Made by a program: the position numbers and the translations under genes | DNA from: Clostridia bacterium | GTDB lineage: Bacteria; Bacillota; Clostridia; Oscillospirales; Butyricicoccaceae | NCBI GenBank assembly: GCA_017552495.1 | Contig: JAFZPW010000134.1 | Span: forward strand, 1-7,334 | Reading direction: 5' to 3' | Length of the DNA: 7,334 nucleotides | Shown here: positions 6,506 to 7,334 of the stretch, piece after piece | How the letters are laid out: each line of letters opens with the position of its first letter | Position numbering within the stretch: position 1 is the stretch's first letter | The notes under the pieces: model-generated | What the model saw: only the letters and a program-made list of their open reading frames with translations | What the model was told of the DNA's origin: nothing | Databases searched by the model: none

Positions 6506-6919
6506 TCAAACGTCCATCGTTTCCATCATGGCGGCGATCTCATCATCGTCGGTCTCGTCGTTATATTTCTTCCAGGCCGCACTGTCCCAGATCTCCACAT
6601 GATCCATCACGCCGATGACGGTGACGTCCTTTTGCAGGCCGGCGTGTTCCCGCAGCACCTGCGGGATGAGGATACGGCCCTGCCCGTCAGGTTCGCAGAC
6701 AAAGTTGGCCGAGAAAAAGCGGCGAAGCTGGCGGCCCTTGGAGGCCGGAAGCGCAGACAGTTTTTCCTCAAAACTCTTCCACTGCTCCTGAGAATAAACG
6801 TAAATGCAGTTGTCCAGCCCGCGGAAGATGACGAAGTTTTCCCCCAGTTCCTCCCGCAGTTTGACAGGGAAGATCAGGCGCCCTTTGGAATCAATATTGT
6901 GTTGATATTCTCCGCGCAT
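6506..6919 (-). CDS. mraZ: Transcriptional regulator MraZ
   Basis: MraZ is a DNA-binding protein of the SpoVT-AbrB superfamily that regulates the dcw operon from repeats in its own promoter region and typically forms oligomeric rings. The 137 residues carry two swapped-hairpin domains: about 5-50 with the signature DSKGR (10-14), and about 76-119 with the matching DGQGR (78-82). These two DxxGR motifs and the start MRGEYQHNID are diagnostic. The C-terminus is an acidic tail (DETDDDE, 121-127). I chose the ATG at 6919 because AGGAGG lies eight bases upstream (6928-6933). Longer in-frame versions to 6991 would read through this ribosome binding site and add a non-homologous tail. It is the first gene of the operon, with a promoter about 85 bases upstream. 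Confidence 0.96.
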   Translation of the reverse strand: MRGEYQHNIDSKGRLIFPVKLREELGENFVIFRGLDNCIYVYSQEQWKSFEEKLSALPASKGRQLRRFFSANFVCEPDGQGRILIPQVLREHAGLQKDVTVIGVMDHVEIWDSAAWKKYNDETDDDEIAAMMETMDV

Positions 6920-6975
6920 CCATCTTCCCTCCTTTCCGCATTTCCACCACAAAATGGGATAATCCTGGTCAAAAC

Positions 6976-6990
6976 CTCCACAATTCCCCA
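6976..6990 (-). promoter_or_regulatory. mraZ: Candidate MraZ-binding repeats in the mraZ leader
   Basis: Minus-strand TGGGG (6990-6986), a 5-base spacer and TGGAG (6980-6976) form two repeats with a 10-base period, just downstream of the predicted transcription start. In E. coli MraZ recognises TGGGN repeats with 5-base spacers near the mraZ promoter. Here the second copy deviates at one base and no third copy is in phase; TGGTG at 6949-6945 is one base out of phase. Assignment is inference. Confidence 0.4.
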
Positions 6991-7002
6991 CGTTGTTCTT
7001 TT

Positions 7003-7031
7003 ATTATAGCGGCGCAGTAAAAAAAATGCAA
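7003..7031 (-). promoter_or_regulatory. Sigma-A-type promoter of the mraZ operon
   Basis: On the minus strand TTGCAT (7031-7026) is separated by exactly 17 bases from a perfect TATAAT (7008-7003). The -35 matches the consensus only in TTG, which would suit a regulated promoter. The spacer begins with a run of seven T. The expected start of transcription is near 6996, giving a leader of about 75 bases before the mraZ ATG. Confidence 0.8.
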
Positions 7032-7032
7032 G

Positions 7033-7065
7033 CCCAAATTCCCGTTTTCCGGCAGAAAATTTGGG
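7033..7065. repeat. Inverted repeat upstream of the mraZ -35
   Basis: CCCAAATT (7033-7040) and AATTTGGG (7058-7065) are perfect 8-base inverted arms around 17 bases that hold a small CCG/CGG stem. The left arm ends one base from the mraZ -35 element. No U-tract follows closely enough on either strand for a normal terminator, so a protein-binding operator is the more likely reading. Confidence 0.5.
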
Positions 7066-7136
7066 TAAAATTCGTCTTTTTTTGATTAAGTCATCCTATT
7101 GACACCGCATAATTCACAAAAGGCTGCGCAAAATAG

Positions 7137-7157
7137 AAAAAAGCCGCGCATCGCGGC
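7137..7157 (-). terminator. Compact GC hairpin with U6, minus-strand terminator inside the DUF1540 leader
   Basis: Read on the minus strand, GCCGCG (7157-7152), a three-base loop and CGCGGC (7148-7143) are followed directly by UUUUUU (7142-7137). This has the form of an intrinsic terminator for leftward transcription. It lies between the divergent DUF1540 start codon and the mraZ promoter, so it would stop antisense transcripts from entering the dcw operon. On the plus strand the same stem sits just before the DUF1540 ribosome binding site, without a U-tract. Confidence 0.6.
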
Positions 7158-7174
7158 CCGAAAGGAAGGATCTC

Positions 7175-7334
7175 ATGAGTTATCTGCAATGCAGCGTCCG
7201 GCGCTGCGCGAACAACCAAAACGACCTGTGTGTGCTGGAAAGCATCCGCGTGGACGGCGCCGCCGCCTCCGGCCGCAGCGACACGGCCTGCCGCAGCTTT
7301 GCCCTGCGGGCCGTCACCTATGAAAACGCTGCCC
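7175..7334 (+). CDS. DUF1540 domain-containing protein (partial, runs off the right edge)
   Basis: The gene starts at ATG 7175, after two AAGGA-like sites in AAAGGAAGGA (7161-7170) spaced four and eight bases away. The 53 visible residues begin MSYLQCSVRRCANN. The spacing C6-x4-C11-x2-N-x4-C19, then IRVDGAAA (24-31) and TACRSF (37-42, with C39), fits the DUF1540 family of small four-cysteine, probably metal-binding proteins common in Clostridia and Bacilli. Their molecular role is not known. Family members have one domain of about 50 residues or two in tandem; here the frame is still open past the first domain, so a second copy or tail may follow outside the window. It is divergent from mraZ and probably not part of the dcw operon, but shares its upstream region. 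Confidence 0.85.
   Translation, partial: MSYLQCSVRRCANNQNDLCVLESIRVDGAAASGRSDTACRSFALRAVTYENAA

Larger units (their letters stand above)
6920..7174. other. Divergent intergenic region between mraZ and the DUF1540 gene
   Basis: This AT-richer stretch of about 255 bases holds the mraZ promoter and leader, the candidate MraZ repeats, an inverted repeat and a minus-strand terminator hairpin. For the plus-strand gene a TTGACA lies at 7099-7104, but no -10-like hexamer stands 16-19 bases after it, so its promoter is not identified. A CATAAT at 7108-7113 has only a poorly spaced TTGATT (7082-7087) upstream. I see no RNA gene or further coding sequence. Confidence 0.7.

Noticed and set aside
2749..6618. 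Very long plus-strand open frame (about 1290 codons) opposite the PBP, ftsL and rsmH genes
   Set aside because: It is a stop-free shadow caused by GC-rich codon use on the other strand. It crosses three well-supported genes and their gaps, is His/Gln/Gly-rich and matches no family I recognise.
6920..6991. N-terminal extension of MraZ to 6991
   Set aside because: It would start inside the leader right after the predicted transcription start and read through a strong AGGAGG that fits the ATG at 6919, where the family's conserved start begins.
7077..7083. T7 run on the plus strand after the inverted repeat, as a plus-strand terminator
   Set aside because: The run begins 11 bases after the repeat arm, too far for an intrinsic terminator, and no gene on the plus strand ends there.
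7099..7323. Plus-strand open frame overlapping the DUF1540 start in another frame
   Set aside because: The translated product is Arg/Pro-rich with no family features, while the frame from 7175 has the DUF1540 cysteine pattern and a ribosome binding site.

Overview
This window carries the front part of a division and cell wall (dcw/mra) gene cluster. Six complete genes and the start of a seventh lie on the minus strand, so the operon reads from right to left. In transcription order they are mraZ, rsmH (mraW), an ftsL-type septum gene, a class B penicillin-binding protein with two PASTA domains (FtsI/SpoVD type), murE, mraY, and the first codons of a gene that looks most like ftsW/spoVE. At the right edge a divergent plus-strand gene begins, encoding a small Cys-rich DUF1540 protein that runs off the window.

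The source is most likely a Gram-positive of the class Clostridia, possibly Oscillospiraceae/Ruminococcaceae. The reasons are strong AAAGGAG-type ribosome binding sites, a PASTA-bearing class B PBP, a 324-residue MraY, the DNPR motif of a meso-diaminopimelate-type MurE, a CxC...CxC cluster in RsmH, GC-rich codon use and the neighbouring DUF1540 gene. This placement is inference; I could not search a database.

Layout: 1-61, start of the next dcw gene; 89-1063, mraY; 1088-2545, murE; 2566-4911, PBP; 4912-5037, a 126-base gap holding an intrinsic-terminator-like hairpin; 5038-5553, ftsL; 5569-6501, rsmH; 6506-6919, mraZ; 6920-7174, a divergent intergenic region with the mraZ promoter, candidate operator repeats and a second terminator-like hairpin; 7175 to the end, DUF1540. 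The other gaps are 4-27 bases, as expected in one operon with coupled translation.

The genes work together. MraZ is the cluster's DNA-binding regulator and RsmH matures 16S rRNA. FtsL and the PBP are divisome components that act in septal wall cross-linking. MurE adds the third peptide residue to UDP-MurNAc-dipeptide, and MraY loads the finished UDP-MurNAc-pentapeptide onto undecaprenyl phosphate to make lipid I.

The genes themselves are ordinary. The most unusual signals are non-coding. In the ftsL-PBP gap, the 3' arm of the terminator hairpin plus its U-tract is also complementary to the PBP Shine-Dalgarno sequence, so two exclusive RNA folds are possible. Repeat elements flank the mraZ promoter. 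A minus-strand terminator sits in the DUF1540 leader. I found no wholly new system, mobile element, CRISPR array or tRNA/rRNA gene.
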